A DNA stretch of 31,851 nucleotides from positions 45,814 to 77,664 of the forward strand of contig NW_014578099.1 in NCBI RefSeq assembly GCF_000485595.1. The letters run 5' to 3'. Both the position numbers and the translations under genes were made by a program. The DNA is from Priapulus caudatus. Lineage: Eukaryota; Priapulida; Priapulimorpha; Priapulimorphida; Priapulidae. The notes below the pieces were generated by a model that saw only the letters and a program-made list of their open reading frames with translations, ran no database searches and was not told the origin of the DNA. Below are positions 23,401 to 31,778 of the stretch, piece by piece (position 1 is the first letter of the stretch; every line of letters begins with the position of its first letter).

Positions 23401-26400
23401 TGGTCTATATTTATCCCACTCAGTGTGAATATTCATAAGGTGTGCTGCAGAAGTATTCATATGTTTACTTATGCGGTGCTCCTACAGACCCGGCTAAGGT
23501 GTTACTGTAATATACAGTATGTGAATCCAACTAGTGCTAAAATCAAAGAAATTCCAAAACACATCTGGCCCAAAGGTTTCAGGTAAATGATTGTGAACAT
23601 ACACAACAAGGAATAAAAATTTAAATAAAACTAAAACTTAATAACAGCAATATCATTATTGTGCCTGTAGTAAAAAAATCATCATATCATTTCATGGCAA
23701 ACTGCAATTTCATGTGATTTAACCATAACAAATTGTTCCATCCACAAACTAGGTGGAATTTCATCAGTGTTCTTGAATAAACTAGACAGACTGCTTTTGC
23801 TACCTGTATGCCTCACTCCTTTGTCTTGCATCGAGATCTCTCTTCAGAGAAGACACTTGTCGTGGCATAAAGTTCCTATGACAAAAAACATTTCACAGCA
23901 AAATAGAATATACCAACAATAAAACATTTCACGAACACATAACTACGCCAGCACCTTTCTAAAACATTACCGAAACATTACGCCAATAACATCTTCTTAC
24001 GGAATCAACACACTTACCTAGTCTTAGAAGGCAAATCCCTATCTTCTTGGAAACCTTCCTCTGTGATAAGGCTAAAAATAAATTAGCAACCGCAATGAAC
24101 ATAATAGCCAAATAAACAAGACGATTTTGTGCAAATTCATTCACATGTCAAGTTCCATTAAACATAGATATGTAGTTTTTTTTAGCTAAACTCCCAACTG
24201 AGAAATTGAACACTATAAACATAGCAACCAGATTCAATTCACTCAACTCACTGTTTCATTGCCATGTTGGCAAGCTGTTCCATCAGACGAAGCGTTTCTG
24301 CTTTGTGCAGGAACATAGAGAAATATAACTGAAAACAAATATACAGTTACTGCTAGAAAAATCAAGTGCCGCAGTGCGACAGGGCTCATCTGGTGTTTGG
24401 TGTTCTGCTGATAAATTCCTTTGTGCATAGCAAGACGTCTTATACATAAGTCTTCTTTATTCTTGTTTGATTTTTGTAGCCAATTCGAACAAATATATCA
24501 GCTACACTTTCGCACCGCACACAATCTCTATGCATTGCAGACACATGTGCATTGCAGGTTGGCAGGCAACAATTATGATTAGAAGCGTGGCAGCCATGAG
24601 CTGCCCCGTGTTTTTGCCTACTCACGCGAGCATTCACTGATTCAGCCTTCAGGGTGCTATAGACAGACTGCTTTAGTACATAATATGATGTAAGAAGTGT
24701 AAACCTTGTTCAACAAACATTTGCCTTTGCAATTCAATTGTGCAACTGTAGAACCTCACATTCACACAGGTATGGGCTCTAATAATAGCAAAAGCAGTTC
24801 GGGGCGGCGGGGGGCGGGGGGGGCGGGGGGGGGGAGGGGTGGGGGTCGCTTGGTTAACAGTACAACAAAATCAACAATGTTAACGCCTCCTCTTCGAGGG
24901 TCAACAGTTATCCGACACCTTACCTCGCGATGTCAGCGGAAAGTACATTTCATGGTCCTTTCAATAAAGCCATAAAAAAGGTTAAGGTCAAGCCTAACAA
25001 ACAAGTTTTTCAATCGCCCGTCAGACATTGTCCTGCAGAAATGTGTCTAAACATCTGCCGCGTGGCCCTGTGGGCGCGTCCCCAATTTCGGCACAGTGAT
25101 GGCTTTTCTACCCGATGATGCCGTATACATCCCGATATCACGAGGCCTAGTCAAGCGCGTTTAGATTGTCCGCAATTCTGCATGTTCTCCCCCTATACCT
25201 TAAGTTAAGGAGGATATGTTCCCCCTTCTTTTACACTCTTGACCTTTCCCCTTTGACCCCCCAAGCTCGCATCCCCAAACTCGTTCGATTACCCCCCCCA
25301 CGTCCCGACTTTCGAATCGCGTACGTCCGAGCCGTTTAGATTTGTGCCGCAACTGTTGACGGATGCACGGCACGACGGCACGCATGGCACAATCAGTGCG
25401 ATCTACAAGCTGCATCTGACTCTCGGTCAGATGAGCTAAAAACCAATAATGATAAACATCAGTTAAAGCATATACTTACCTTTCACTTATTAAGCTTTAT
25501 ATGATTTTTATCATAATATATGAAATATAATATATATAGTGCATCAAGCGTGATAACATCCGGTGAAATCATTGGATAACGCAGCAGGCACTTAGCAATA
25601 GTGGCACTTATTGCCGTGCACGCGCAGGTCCCGGCTCAGACGGGGCACTAATGCTTGCGCGGGACGCATTGTTTATTATATGAGCGCATTGATGTACACA
25701 GAGTCAACGAATCTGCCTGCGTCTGGGACGGCTTTGGCCATTAATGAAAGGTCATTATACTGCTTCGCCGGGCCGCCCACGGCAAGAGGTTTGTGAAGCG
25801 GGGCAGGGTTGTGCTTTGTGTCGACCGTTTTGGCTACAGGGTCGAAGCACGCGGCAAATTAGGAGTATAAAAGAAGTATATCAAGCATGAAAAGTCGAGT
25901 TGCATAGTCATGGTGATGCAGCGAAGAAACATTAATCCGCCTGTTGTTGGGGCAACTAATGGCTCTCATGAGTGTTGGCTTTGGAAAGGAATAAGTGCCT
26001 CGCACTGCTCAGGGCAGTAATTCGTTCCGCGTCCAAGCAACCACTATGAGAGCATTAGTGCCTCGCCAACAGCAGGCATTAATATATATACAATATTCAA
26101 TGATTGTTCTTAACTATTAGTTTGACGGTGCACGATTACATGGTACTCGCAATTTCGAGTAGAAAACCCTGAGCTATCAAGGGCCAAACAAATGAGCGCA
26201 TAAGAATTTTATAATAACTCTGCAAGTCCTGTAAACAAAATAAACAAAAATAAACACCAATATATAATGGTAAGAAATACCGTTAAGTTTTTCAGTACAA
26301 ACTGTTGCTCTCCCAGTTTGACATTTTGCACATTCTCTATACACTATATATAGCCGCCGCGCCATATTTTGCAATTACAGTATTATTGCTAGTAATCGCT

Positions 26401-26643
26401 AACTTTATAAGTTCAATCGCGATATAATAATAAGTTCATCTTAATCTGTGTCTTGAGGACATGGCCCAGGCACCCACGTCTCACATGAATATTGCTAGTA
26501 AGATGGTTGGCTCTGACACCACACATCAGCCACTGTGTCATATATTTTAAATCACAATGTTATTGCTAGTAATTGCTAACTTTTTAGCTCAGTGGGAATT
26601 AGTGAGTTAAGCTCTTCTCTCTCTTTCTCTCTGTCTCTGTCTC

Positions 26644-26688
<45 letters not shown>

Positions 26689-29305
26689 CTCTCTCTCTCC
26701 CTCTCTCTCCCTCTGACCTGAGCTTACCGTGACATCAGTCCACCTGGTAAGCAGTTTGGCTTCCTTGCCCATGAGGAACGAGTAGAAGCAAAGGTGGTTG
26801 ACACTCAGGTACATCCAGCCCTGACGAGGAACCTTACCCTTCCAGTAACTGCATGAGTAGTCTATAAACAGCAACAACGTACATGACCAGATACATTTAA
26901 TACATGCTCACCCGCTATGTCCAACCATAGGTAACAAATAACCGGTTCTGGAAAATTTGTTTCAACACACTATGACAGCAACACCAGTGTAGTTAGATCA
27001 CTACTATTACTTTATTAAAGAAATACTACACCCTCGAATTTTAGGGTGTATTACGATAGTAAGTCCATGAATAATAGTATATACCTACAAATTTATATAA
27101 TCATGCATTCACATTTGTCATCAGACAACAGTGAGTTTCGAAGTCATTATTTTTGGCCACTGACATGCCACCCCGTGATTGTGCTGCCACCCTGACAAAG
27201 TTTATTTTGCACATTACAAACCGAGGGCTAATCTCAAAAGTGCAATTATATTTATACCTAACTGCCATTTAACCAAACAATTTTTAACTTTAGGACAAAT
27301 TCGTCCATATTATACCTGAATCTAAAAGTTGTTTATAAGAATTTGCAATTCTTCTCATCTTAAATGAATAAATAAGAAACACCTTCAGTCTAAAGGCTGC
27401 AGTTGAAAAGTTGAGATGCGCAACTTTGAAAGACGATGGGCTAGTAGTGGCGCCACTGTCATTGTAAGCAACGATACAGTCGTTAGTTTTGAAACATACA
27501 AAAAAAAATTCTAATGATCATTTTACAATGAAATAATAAATTCAAGTATTCTTCTCATAGGACACTACCGTACCTATTCCTATCTCATGTATTGCACAAT
27601 AAACATGTTTTGCTCTTGGTACACTAAAGTATTGCATATGGCCAATTGTGACTCAACATAATGTTAAAATTGCCTGCTAATTTGTATCCAACTATATCAG
27701 GAAACGTAGCCAGATACTTACAATTCACAAGCTTTTCTTCAGGTGGCAGTTTGAACAGACGCTGGAATTTCTTAACCGCAGTCCGGAATTTCTCTGAATC
27801 ATCGCCTACGAAATTGAAGAAATGATTAATCTGAAACCCTCATTGATATAAGACATCAGAATATAAGTAGACACAATTATACCTAAAAAGATGTTTATGA
27901 TTTATGGATTGGAAGGGTGAAATAATACAGAGGAATAAAAGACAATAAATAAAAAATGGAGAAGGAAGGTAAACAGCAAAGATATGTTTACAATTATACA
28001 ATTACCCTACAGTTTAGAGGGGTGAAAGAATAAGGGGAATGAAACACACTCAATAAAACACATTTAAATTAACTAAATTGCAAAAAACGTGACGGCATGC
28101 CCACAAACCACAAATTGTGGTCAAATAGCTGGTAATATTTACAATGACTGGATGATGAATATGGTAACGAATAATGATGATCCCAGCTGGTGCAGTTCAT
28201 AAACAGCTGTGTATGTGTCTGTTCTATATGCATAGGCAGCTGTCTGTGTGAGGAATGTTTTTTTTAGAAAATCCGATGACCCCAACTCCTAACCACTTAA
28301 GTTAATTATTACGGTATAAGCTATTAAGCTTACTGGGGTATTACCAGATAGCACTTGAAACACTGGGTTTTCTTTTAACTTCACTTTTCTTTGACAGTTG
28401 TGTGTTGAATGATAAAAGACTGGCATCATGAATGCAAGAAGCCTGCTTTCTAATGTAGTATGCTCATTTAGATGTGTCTAAATTAGGAAGCAGGTATCAA
28501 TACCTTCAAGCTGTTTTGCTGGAAACTGTATGGTCGTCTGGGCTAGCAGACTCTCTATTTTGCATCTCACAAAGTCCGTGATCTCATCATCATTGTCAAA
28601 CTCCCCTAAATGGCCAAATATGTAATAGCATGCAAAAATCTAGGCATTACCTTGCAAACAACCATGCTGACCATATAAAGGTTAAATGGCTTTGCCTGAT
28701 TCAATTATAGATAACAATCAATAGGTGTACGCAATTAAAAACACTTTCTATTCATTATTGAATCATTATTGTGATCATTGTAATTTTGTACACAAATTTG
28801 TCACACCAAGTGATTGCATCATGTGTTTTTCTAGCCATTCCCAATGCTCAGTGATCTCCTGTCTTGTCTCGGCAACTGCAACACCTGGAACCAAGTAACA
28901 GAATCAATTATATGCAACATCCTGAACAAAAACAAATACTAGATTGACTGGATCACTTTGAGTGAACTCATGCTTAAACATGATCACAGCTCAGTCATGC
29001 ACATGTACCTACCATAGCTAACTTCTGCACCTGGAGTCTGGTGAAGAACTCTGTACGGTGGTGGCTACAAAATAAGAAATATTCATATAACAATTACTGA
29101 AATTATTCAAATGCATATGCACCTCAAAATAAGCCGTAACTTTTTTCATTTCTTTACATGGGTTTCAGACATAGAAATTAATTACTCTCTGACCTTAGTG
29201 TCAAAAACTGTATCTAGGGTTCCAACAAGAAGGGACGTCAGACCTCCTTTGGTATGCCCTTTACGACACTGGAGTGTGAAATACGGGTTCGCTCGTTCGG
29301 TGATC
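9352..29305 (-). CDS. TBC1D9: TBC1D8/TBC1D9-family Rab GTPase-activating protein (27 exons found, 5' end missing)
   Basis: This RabGAP family has two GRAM domains, a TBC GAP domain and an EF-hand, and acts on endosomal or Golgi Rabs. Exons in transcript order: 29305-29194, 29064-29013, 28884-28807, 28605-28504, 27805-27722, 26861-26728, 24328-24252, 24071-24018, 23875-23804, 22751-22619, 22378-22262, 22064-21976, 21427-21246, 18495-18375, 18219-18111, 17815-17721, 17501-17407, 17123-16977, 16726-16615, 15865-15616, 13333-13124, 12636-12445, 11973-11814, 11452-11297, 10896-10796, 10354-10201, 9836-9352. Phases agree at every junction except 26728/24328, where about 20 residues of GRAM1 are missing. 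This gives about 1,220 codons. The initiator exon (family start MWxxPEEVLL) was not found. Introns 10 and 18 use GC donors. Vertebrates have TBC1D8, 8B, 9 and 9B, so this may be the single invertebrate pro-orthologue. Confidence 0.95.
9872..9972. repeat. AAT/AAC trinucleotide microsatellite
   Basis: An imperfect run of aataac, aataat and aacaac units immediately upstream (in transcript terms) of the exon 27 acceptor. On the minus strand it reads as a T-rich tract and may extend the polypyrimidine region. Confidence 0.9.
11814..11973 (-). CDS. TBC1D9: RabGAP exon 23: EF-hand
   Basis: The exon encodes [20 protein letters not shown] and continues to [12 protein letters not shown]. The 12-residue loop [12 protein letters not shown] has Asp at 1, Asn at 3, Asp at 5, Gly at 6, Ile at 8 and Glu at 12, a canonical calcium-binding pattern. 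It therefore looks able to bind calcium rather than being a vestigial copy. The exon runs phase 0 to phase 1. The tail ([14 protein letters not shown]) begins the poorly conserved acidic region. Confidence 0.95.
12445..13333 (-). CDS. TBC1D9: RabGAP exons 21-22: helical region after the TBC domain
   Basis: Exon 21 (13333-13124) encodes [37 protein letters not shown] and [10 protein letters not shown]. Exon 22 (12636-12445) encodes the part leading to the EF-hand, with [27 protein letters not shown] and TLATRAFR. Both exons are phase 0 at both ends. They match the segment of TBC1D8/9 proteins in which a degenerate EF-hand-like helix pair precedes the canonical EF-hand. The last 17 coding bases of exon 21 and its donor are duplicated 59 bp downstream in the intron. 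Confidence 0.94.
12866..12955. repeat. TG/CG alternating purine-pyrimidine run
   Basis: Mostly tgtgtgcatgcatgcgtgcg-type sequence in the intron between RabGAP exons 21 and 22. Such alternation favours left-handed (Z) DNA. Confidence 0.8.
13063..13140 (-). repeat. Duplicated exon 21 donor end
   Basis: The 19-mer accttgaaaatcagataca occurs at 13063-13081 and 13122-13140. The second is the real end of exon 21 plus its donor; the first is an exact copy in the intron that includes a second GT donor (TTCAAG then GTCTGG in transcript sense). Confidence 0.9.
13840..14185. mobile_element. Foldback (multi-level inverted repeat) element
   Basis: The 21-bp outer ends (13840-13860 and 14165-14185) are perfect inverted repeats. 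Inner arms (13882-13932 and 14085-14138) are inverted copies of about 50 bp with one small indel. The centre holds further inverted copies of aggagcga/tcgctcct and gatattatcg. No coding capacity. No convincing target duplication seen. It lies in the intron after RabGAP exon 20 and abuts the duplicated exon end at 14186. Confidence 0.9.
14186..14224 (-). repeat. Partial copy of the exon 20 donor end
   Basis: By eye 35 of 39 bases match 15595-15633, which is the last part of exon 20 plus its donor region. In this copy the donor is GCACGT instead of GTACGT. The minisatellite lies between the two copies. Confidence 0.9.
14225..15600. repeat. Minisatellite with 33-bp and 44-bp unit types
   Basis: Type A is about 33 bp (core gtgtctatgataacgtatag then agtaatagatc). 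Type B is about 44 bp, with an extra gagctgatgct (core tctatgatgagctgatgcta). The two alternate irregularly. Copies at 15480-15600 are nearly identical; those at about 14600-15480 show many single-base insertions. It occupies most of the intron after exon 20. Confidence 0.95.
15616..18495 (-). CDS. TBC1D9: RabGAP exons 14-20: TBC catalytic domain
   Basis: Seven exons: 18495-18375, 18219-18111, 17815-17721, 17501-17407, 17123-16977, 16726-16615, 15865-15616. Landmarks in order: [130 protein letters not shown]. The arginine-finger motif IxxDxxR (IERDLHR) and the glutamine-finger motif YCQ are both intact, so GAP activity is expected. Intron 18 (16976-16727) begins GCTAGT after CAAG, a second GC-AG intron; DQG-VLEDL supports the junction. 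Exon 20 is strikingly GC-rich. Confidence 0.96.
15900..16435. repeat. Polypurine tandem repeat, about 77-bp unit
   Basis: Units start (gtaggagac type) at 15974, 16050, 16127, 16204 and 16281, and degenerate on both sides. The + strand is almost all purine, so the RabGAP transcript carries a long polypyrimidine tract here, next to the exon 20 acceptor. On the minus strand it is open as Ser/Pro/Leu-rich low complexity, which I do not regard as coding. Confidence 0.92.
18566..19205 (+). mobile_element. Dispersed element R1, copy A (host of a nested MITE)
   Basis: From gtgccactactag to gtagtatccctttaa it matches, reverse-complemented, 27012-27460 and, in part, 20494-20840. Shared landmarks: tttcaaagttgcgca, ggctgcag, gtttcttatttattaattta, atatggacgaatttgtc, taggtataaatataattgca, tttgtcagggtggcagcac and gaatgcatgatta. 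No coding capacity. It lies in the long intron between RabGAP exons 13 and 14. Confidence 0.85.
18584..18757. mobile_element. Nested MITE with (GGGTTA)3 core
   Basis: It is flanked by the direct repeat cactactag (18575-18583 and 18758-18766); the copy of R1 at 27012-27460 lacks it, giving an empty site. The ends are long inverted repeats (about 18590-18645 against 18698-18755, containing tgtttgacctggctcgttta and complement). The centre is an AT run followed by three telomere-type GGGTTA units (18681-18700). Confidence 0.88.
19286..19296. other. Assembly gap (11 N)
   Basis: Eleven undetermined bases in the intron between RabGAP exons 13 and 14, just after the end of R1 copy A. Confidence 1.
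19575..19700. repeat. GCCCGG-iterated patch
   Basis: ttgcccg, gccccgggg, ttgccccgggcc, tcgggcaagcggg and aagcccggc occur within about 100 bp, in both orientations, in AT-rich intron. No coding content. Confidence 0.55.
19841..19875. repeat. Perfect 15-bp hairpin
   Basis: gagttaatgaagaca and its exact inverted complement are separated by the 5-nt loop aatag. Similarity extends weakly outside. It could be the centre of a palindromic element; nothing indicates a gene. Confidence 0.85.
20365..20485. repeat. GGGAGCG-iterated patch
   Basis: cacgggagcgattttt near the left end is inverted as cgctcccgtgtattttt at the right end, with further gagcg/cgctc words between. It directly precedes the telomeric breakpoint of R1 copy B. 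Confidence 0.6.
20494..20840 (+). mobile_element. R1 copy B, truncated at telomeric repeats
   Basis: It starts exactly at the (GGGTTA)3 run (20494-20513), contains only the right half of the nested MITE, then cactactag (20573-20581) and the R1 body, fading at about 20840. It is closely similar to copy A over about 290 bp. Confidence 0.88.
21246..21427 (-). CDS. TBC1D9: RabGAP exon 13: low-complexity Ser-rich linker
   Basis: This 182-nt exon is conserved only in position. It encodes a Ser-rich linker (STSSSSSF, then [20 protein letters not shown]) between GRAM2 and the TBC domain. The assignment rests on an open minus-strand frame bounded by an AG acceptor and a GTACGT donor, whose phases (2 in, 1 out) exactly match exons 12 and 14. 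Family members have a variable Ser-rich linker here. It is much richer in GC than the flanking introns. The opposite strand is also open across it (21331-21546), which I regard as a shadow. Confidence 0.75.
21760..21929. mobile_element. hAT-like MITE with 8-bp target duplication
   Basis: The 154-bp element (21768-21921) begins cagtggcgtagccagg and ends cctggctactccactg. It is flanked by perfect tatatcac duplications (21760-21767 and 21922-21929). An 8-bp target duplication with CAGTG-type ends is typical of hAT-derived non-autonomous elements. It contains G8 and C10 homopolymers and no coding frame. Confidence 0.9.
21976..22751 (-). CDS. TBC1D9: RabGAP exons 10-12: GRAM domain 2
   Basis: Exon 10 (22751-22619) encodes [19 protein letters not shown], then [16 protein letters not shown]. 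Exon 11 (22378-22262) encodes [17 protein letters not shown]. Exon 12 (22064-21976) encodes [19 protein letters not shown]. All match GRAM2 of TBC1D8/9 proteins. The exon 10 end is defined by reading frame and homology: the only junction giving [12 protein letters not shown] is AGG followed by GCAAGT, so intron 10 is a GC-AG intron with an otherwise ideal donor. A GT two bases further on would break the frame. Confidence 0.93.
22829..23258. mobile_element. 430-bp MITE with 15-bp terminal inverted repeats
   Basis: The ends agctgcgttcacacg (22829-22843) and its exact complement (23244-23258) are flanked by tat on both sides. Inside are a second inverted pair (actggtacccg near 22954 and cgggtaccagt near 23006) and four ctaagcaagccg units at a 15-bp step (about 23140-23205). 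It is GC-richer than its surroundings. It lies in the intron between RabGAP exons 9 and 10. Confidence 0.88.
23264..23292. repeat. AT dinucleotide run
   Basis: A short alternating AT tract immediately right of the 430-bp MITE. A similar tract occurs at 22576-22600. Confidence 0.85.
23804..24071 (-). CDS. TBC1D9: RabGAP exons 8-9: inter-GRAM linker
   Basis: Exon 8 (24071-24018) encodes [17 protein letters not shown] and exon 9 (23875-23804) encodes the conserved [17 protein letters not shown]. Both are phase 2 to phase 2 and correspond to the segment joining GRAM1 and GRAM2, where family members have LLDNEGF and [12 protein letters not shown] phase 2-2 exon can be skipped or added without shifting frame, so exon 8 or 9 skipping is possible; I see no direct evidence for it. 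Confidence 0.93.
24252..27805 (-). CDS. TBC1D9: RabGAP exons 5-7: GRAM domain 1 (one short exon unplaced)
   Basis: Exon 5 (27805-27722) encodes [20 protein letters not shown]. Exon 6 (26861-26728) encodes the nearly invariant [19 protein letters not shown] and [11 protein letters not shown]. Exon 7 (24328-24252) encodes [24 protein letters not shown] domains are PH-like folds that bind membranes or protein partners. Between RWTDVT (end of exon 6) and LYFSMFL (start of exon 7), family members have about 20 more residues, including a PDxIxxxTR stretch; I did not find them in 24329-26727. The exon 6 donor at 26727 sits directly beside a CT-rich microsatellite (26610-26715), which reads as purine-rich in the transcript. 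Confidence 0.92.
24801..24846 (+). repeat. G-rich tract (quadruplex-prone)
   Basis: Runs of four to ten G are separated by single C, A or T over 46 bp. This satisfies the G-quadruplex pattern many times over on the + strand. The RabGAP transcript would carry the C-rich complement. Confidence 0.9.
25931..26083. mobile_element. 153-bp imperfect palindrome (foldback element)
   Basis: The two halves are inverted copies of about 75 bp with scattered mismatches. Left landmarks gcctgttgttggggcaacta and ggctctcatgagtg correspond to right agagcattagtgcc and gccaacagcaggc. Both outer ends are attaat. It is GC-richer than the flanks and has no coding capacity. Confidence 0.82.
26610..26715. repeat. CT microsatellite beside an exon donor
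   Basis: Nearly pure ctctct with occasional gt, ending 12 bp from the exon 6 donor of the RabGAP gene. In the transcript it is a GA-rich tract just after the 5' splice site. Confidence 0.95.
27012..27460 (-). mobile_element. R1 copy C (no nested MITE)
   Basis: An inverted, more diverged copy in the intron between RabGAP exons 5 and 6. It preserves ctagtagtggcgccac at its right end without the insertion, which identifies the pre-insertion site. Confidence 0.82.
28504..29305 (-). CDS. TBC1D9: RabGAP exons 1-4: N-terminal region before GRAM1
   Basis: Four small exons (29305-29194, 29064-29013, 28884-28807, 28605-28504) encode the conserved N-terminal stretch of TBC1D8/9 proteins. Landmarks are [50 protein letters not shown] and [16 protein letters not shown]. 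The first base, G at 29305, completes a split codon, most likely the Trp of the family's [13 protein letters not shown], so an upstream exon ending in TG is required. Splice sites are GT-AG. No start codon lies in these exons. Confidence 0.93.
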
Positions 29306-30169
29306 CTAAAACAAATTGTCCAGAAAGTAATCAACAAGATAAAATTCTGCCCACTCTGTCATGAACAAATGTACATCACAAATCATGTAAATATGTAAAT
29401 AAGAATATATATATAATAATAGTAATAATAATGAATAATAAAATCATCATAAAGAAATTATCATGTTATGGCATGAGATTACTGCAGTATCAGGTGATAC
29501 CTGCCTTATAGCTCTGCACAGAAAATAACACATTATTGCGAAGACACAGCGAAATACCCCCATCAAACAAACATGGAAGCTAATGTATAAAAATTGCTTT
29601 TAAAAAATAATGCCAAACTCAGCATTAACTTGTAGCAGGACTGAATAATGACGAATTGTCATTATTCACCCCCTGCTTGCAGTAGATAAAGCAGTAGATA
29701 AGCTAAACATTAGAGATTTAAAATAGCAACAGTGCATTTATTACAGATAAGGCTTTCAATGTGAATAAATATAGAGAGGAACCCAGTCTTATGGCATTGC
29801 AACAGGAAGAAACCACGTGTCTAGACAATTTACACTAGGTGACAATTATAAGTGAATATGAACATGTTGTAACAGTTTTGGAAATGTGTGCTGCTCTGTC
29901 ACCATGTGTAACTACTATTTAAGATTTGCCTTATATAGTATCATAAATAATGACCCCTTTTCCCACATAAGGAAGAATGTGGACTTTATCGGATCTACCT
30001 TTCATGTGTGTGCAGACTCGATGCACCTCGGGAAAATAGGGGTTTTGTAAGGTTTCTTATGTAATCTTTACTTAAGTGTGTGTGCGTATACTCAATAATA
30101 GATTTTCAATACTTGCTTAGACATTGCTCTAGTTGCACTCTCGTATAAATTTGCATTACATTTTCAGGG
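29306..30169. other. Upstream intron or intergenic, nothing recognised
   Basis: AT-rich sequence before the first RabGAP exon found. I searched it, and the rest up to 31851, on the minus strand for a first exon encoding the family start (MWxxPEEVLLANAL) ending in TG before a GT donor, and found none. Confidence 0.5.
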
Positions 30170-30510
30170 GTAGAAATTAACTTTTGAACAAGGGAGTCCA
30201 ACGGACTCCCTACCCTCAAAAAGAGGGAGTCCGCAGCAAAATAAGGGAGTCCGCAGTCTGAGGTTCAAAATTAAAGATATTAACAATAACGCATGTGCTA
30301 ATTTTTAAGATTCATGCAGTTGCACGTCTGCCAAATTTTCTTTGGACATTAGCTGAAAAAATACAGTAATTCTGCGAGGCCATGCTTCGGAACAAACTAT
30401 AGTTAGTATAGCAGAATTTTCAGGGAGTCACATGGACTCCTGCATATATGGCAAGTCAGGGAGTCCGACAGTAAATCAGGGAGTATTTGATTTTGACCTC
30501 CCGTTAATAA
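30170..30510 (-). repeat. Dispersed GGGAGTC-iterated element, copy 2
   Basis: The reverse complement aligns with 4640-4945. gggagtcc words are iterated at both ends. Copy 2 keeps an extra block (near 30425-30460) that copy 1 lacks. It lies upstream of the first RabGAP exon found. Confidence 0.85.
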
Positions 30511-30779
30511 ATAACTTAATAATGAAGTAGGAGGTATGTAAATGTTTTCGTTGCACTCGATCATTTGAGCACAATCATTGCTTTCAACACGTGCCATCTT
30601 CAAAGGATCCCTTTAAGCTTAGCCTACTGTATTATTTTCTGTCATTCCGTATTGGAATTCTCTCCCTTCCTCTTTAGTTAATTGCAAATATGAGGCTTTT
30701 TCTACTGTGATCCTCAGTGTTTATCTGTCTATTTGATCAACTCTATCTCTTTCTGTTTTCAATATAGTTCCTTGGACTT

Positions 30780-31140
30780 TGAAGACTAATATTTATGACG
30801 TTAAGAGGTTAGTGCCCTTGGCTGAAGAATATATTTACAAAGTGGCTGGAGGTACGGCAACCGTCACTGGTTGAAGCCCCTTTTGGCGTTCGTTTGAGGG
30901 CTGGAGCAATTGTTCGCGATCCTCTGATGTAAAGTTTACAATAATGTTCATTTTCATACATAATCCGAGTGTTTTCTAGCTCATCAACTCTTAAATCGTG
31001 AATTTATTTCGAACGGCATAATTTCGAAATCTGAATTAGCCGCCGCCATCTTTGTCTCGTTTGTGGGAAACCCTATAGACTGCCGTACCTGCAGCCTCGT
31101 AAATTGGAGATACAGCTGCCGTACCTCCAGCCACTGCCAT
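30780..31140. repeat. Inverted repeat around ggctggaggtacggc
   Basis: agtggctggaggtacggc at about 30841-30858 is inverted at about 31118-31136, and similarity continues outward (atatttatgacgtt against its complement near 31141-31155). A second partial copy (ctgccgtacctgcagcc) lies at 31080-31096. It may be a degenerate foldback element. Confidence 0.65.
31042..31052 (-). promoter_or_regulatory. YY1-type site (AAGATGGCGGC on minus strand)
   Basis: An exact match to the long YY1 core, read on the RabGAP strand. A second site, AATATGGCGGC on the same strand, lies at 31398-31408. YY1 cores of this form often lie just inside transcripts near the start site, so this may mark the 5' end of the RabGAP gene. 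This is inference only; no exon 1 was found. Confidence 0.3.
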
Positions 31141-31778
31141 ATATTTATGATGTTTATGAGGTAAATGCAAGATTAAATCACAATCTTCACTCCTATGGCA
31201 AAAATCTAGTGCGGGGCCCAGACCTAATTCAGTAAATGCTCTATAGATCAGACACATTACGACCTAAGCTGCATTATAAGGGAAATAGAATCCCCGGAAT
31301 CCGGGGAATTCCCTGCGCGTAGGCCTACATCCGTACAGGCTACAGCGCCTACACTAGTACAGACCAAAGGGCCTTAAATATAACAAGGAGATGAAGCGCC
31401 GCCATATTTGGCGTAAATTTGGGTTCGGCAGAGACCCTAGAACAGATTAGTGTTCTATTGTCTCTGGGTTCGGTCTGCACAGCCGTCTCAGCTGATTATG
31501 GTCCATAGATGGCACCCTTGAGGCGAAAAGCACACAGCCAATCCGCTTCCTCTTCTTGTTATATTTAGCTCCTTGGTACAGACTACAGTACAGGCTACAG
31601 GCTGAACTCAGAATTGTACAGCTTACCACTGCCACTGGCACTACTACTACTACTACTAGTACTAGTACCAGGAGTAAGATAATATAGGCAGGCTTTCAGA
31701 TTTGAAAAGTACAGGAGGACTACTAATGACTCCCCTAGGACACCATAGGGGGTCTTTTCACGCTCCATAATCACAACC

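Larger units (their letters stand above)
24329..26727. other. Long RabGAP intron (between exons 6 and 7)
   Basis: This interval should contain the missing GRAM1 exon of about 65 nt, which I could not recognise. It holds a G-run (24801-24846), a CpG-rich patch (about 25000-25420) with no known coding match, a second CpG-rich patch (25560-25860), a 153-bp palindrome (25931-26083) and a CT microsatellite (26610-26715). Confidence 0.6.

Noticed and set aside
25200-25415. 71-codon minus-strand frame in a CpG-rich patch
   Set aside because: No recognised motif, and no splice sites joining it to the RabGAP frame; probably mobile-element remains.
25515-25575. Possible missing GRAM1 exon (PDVI on the minus strand)
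   Set aside because: The surrounding residues do not fit the family, and no acceptor or donor has the right phase.
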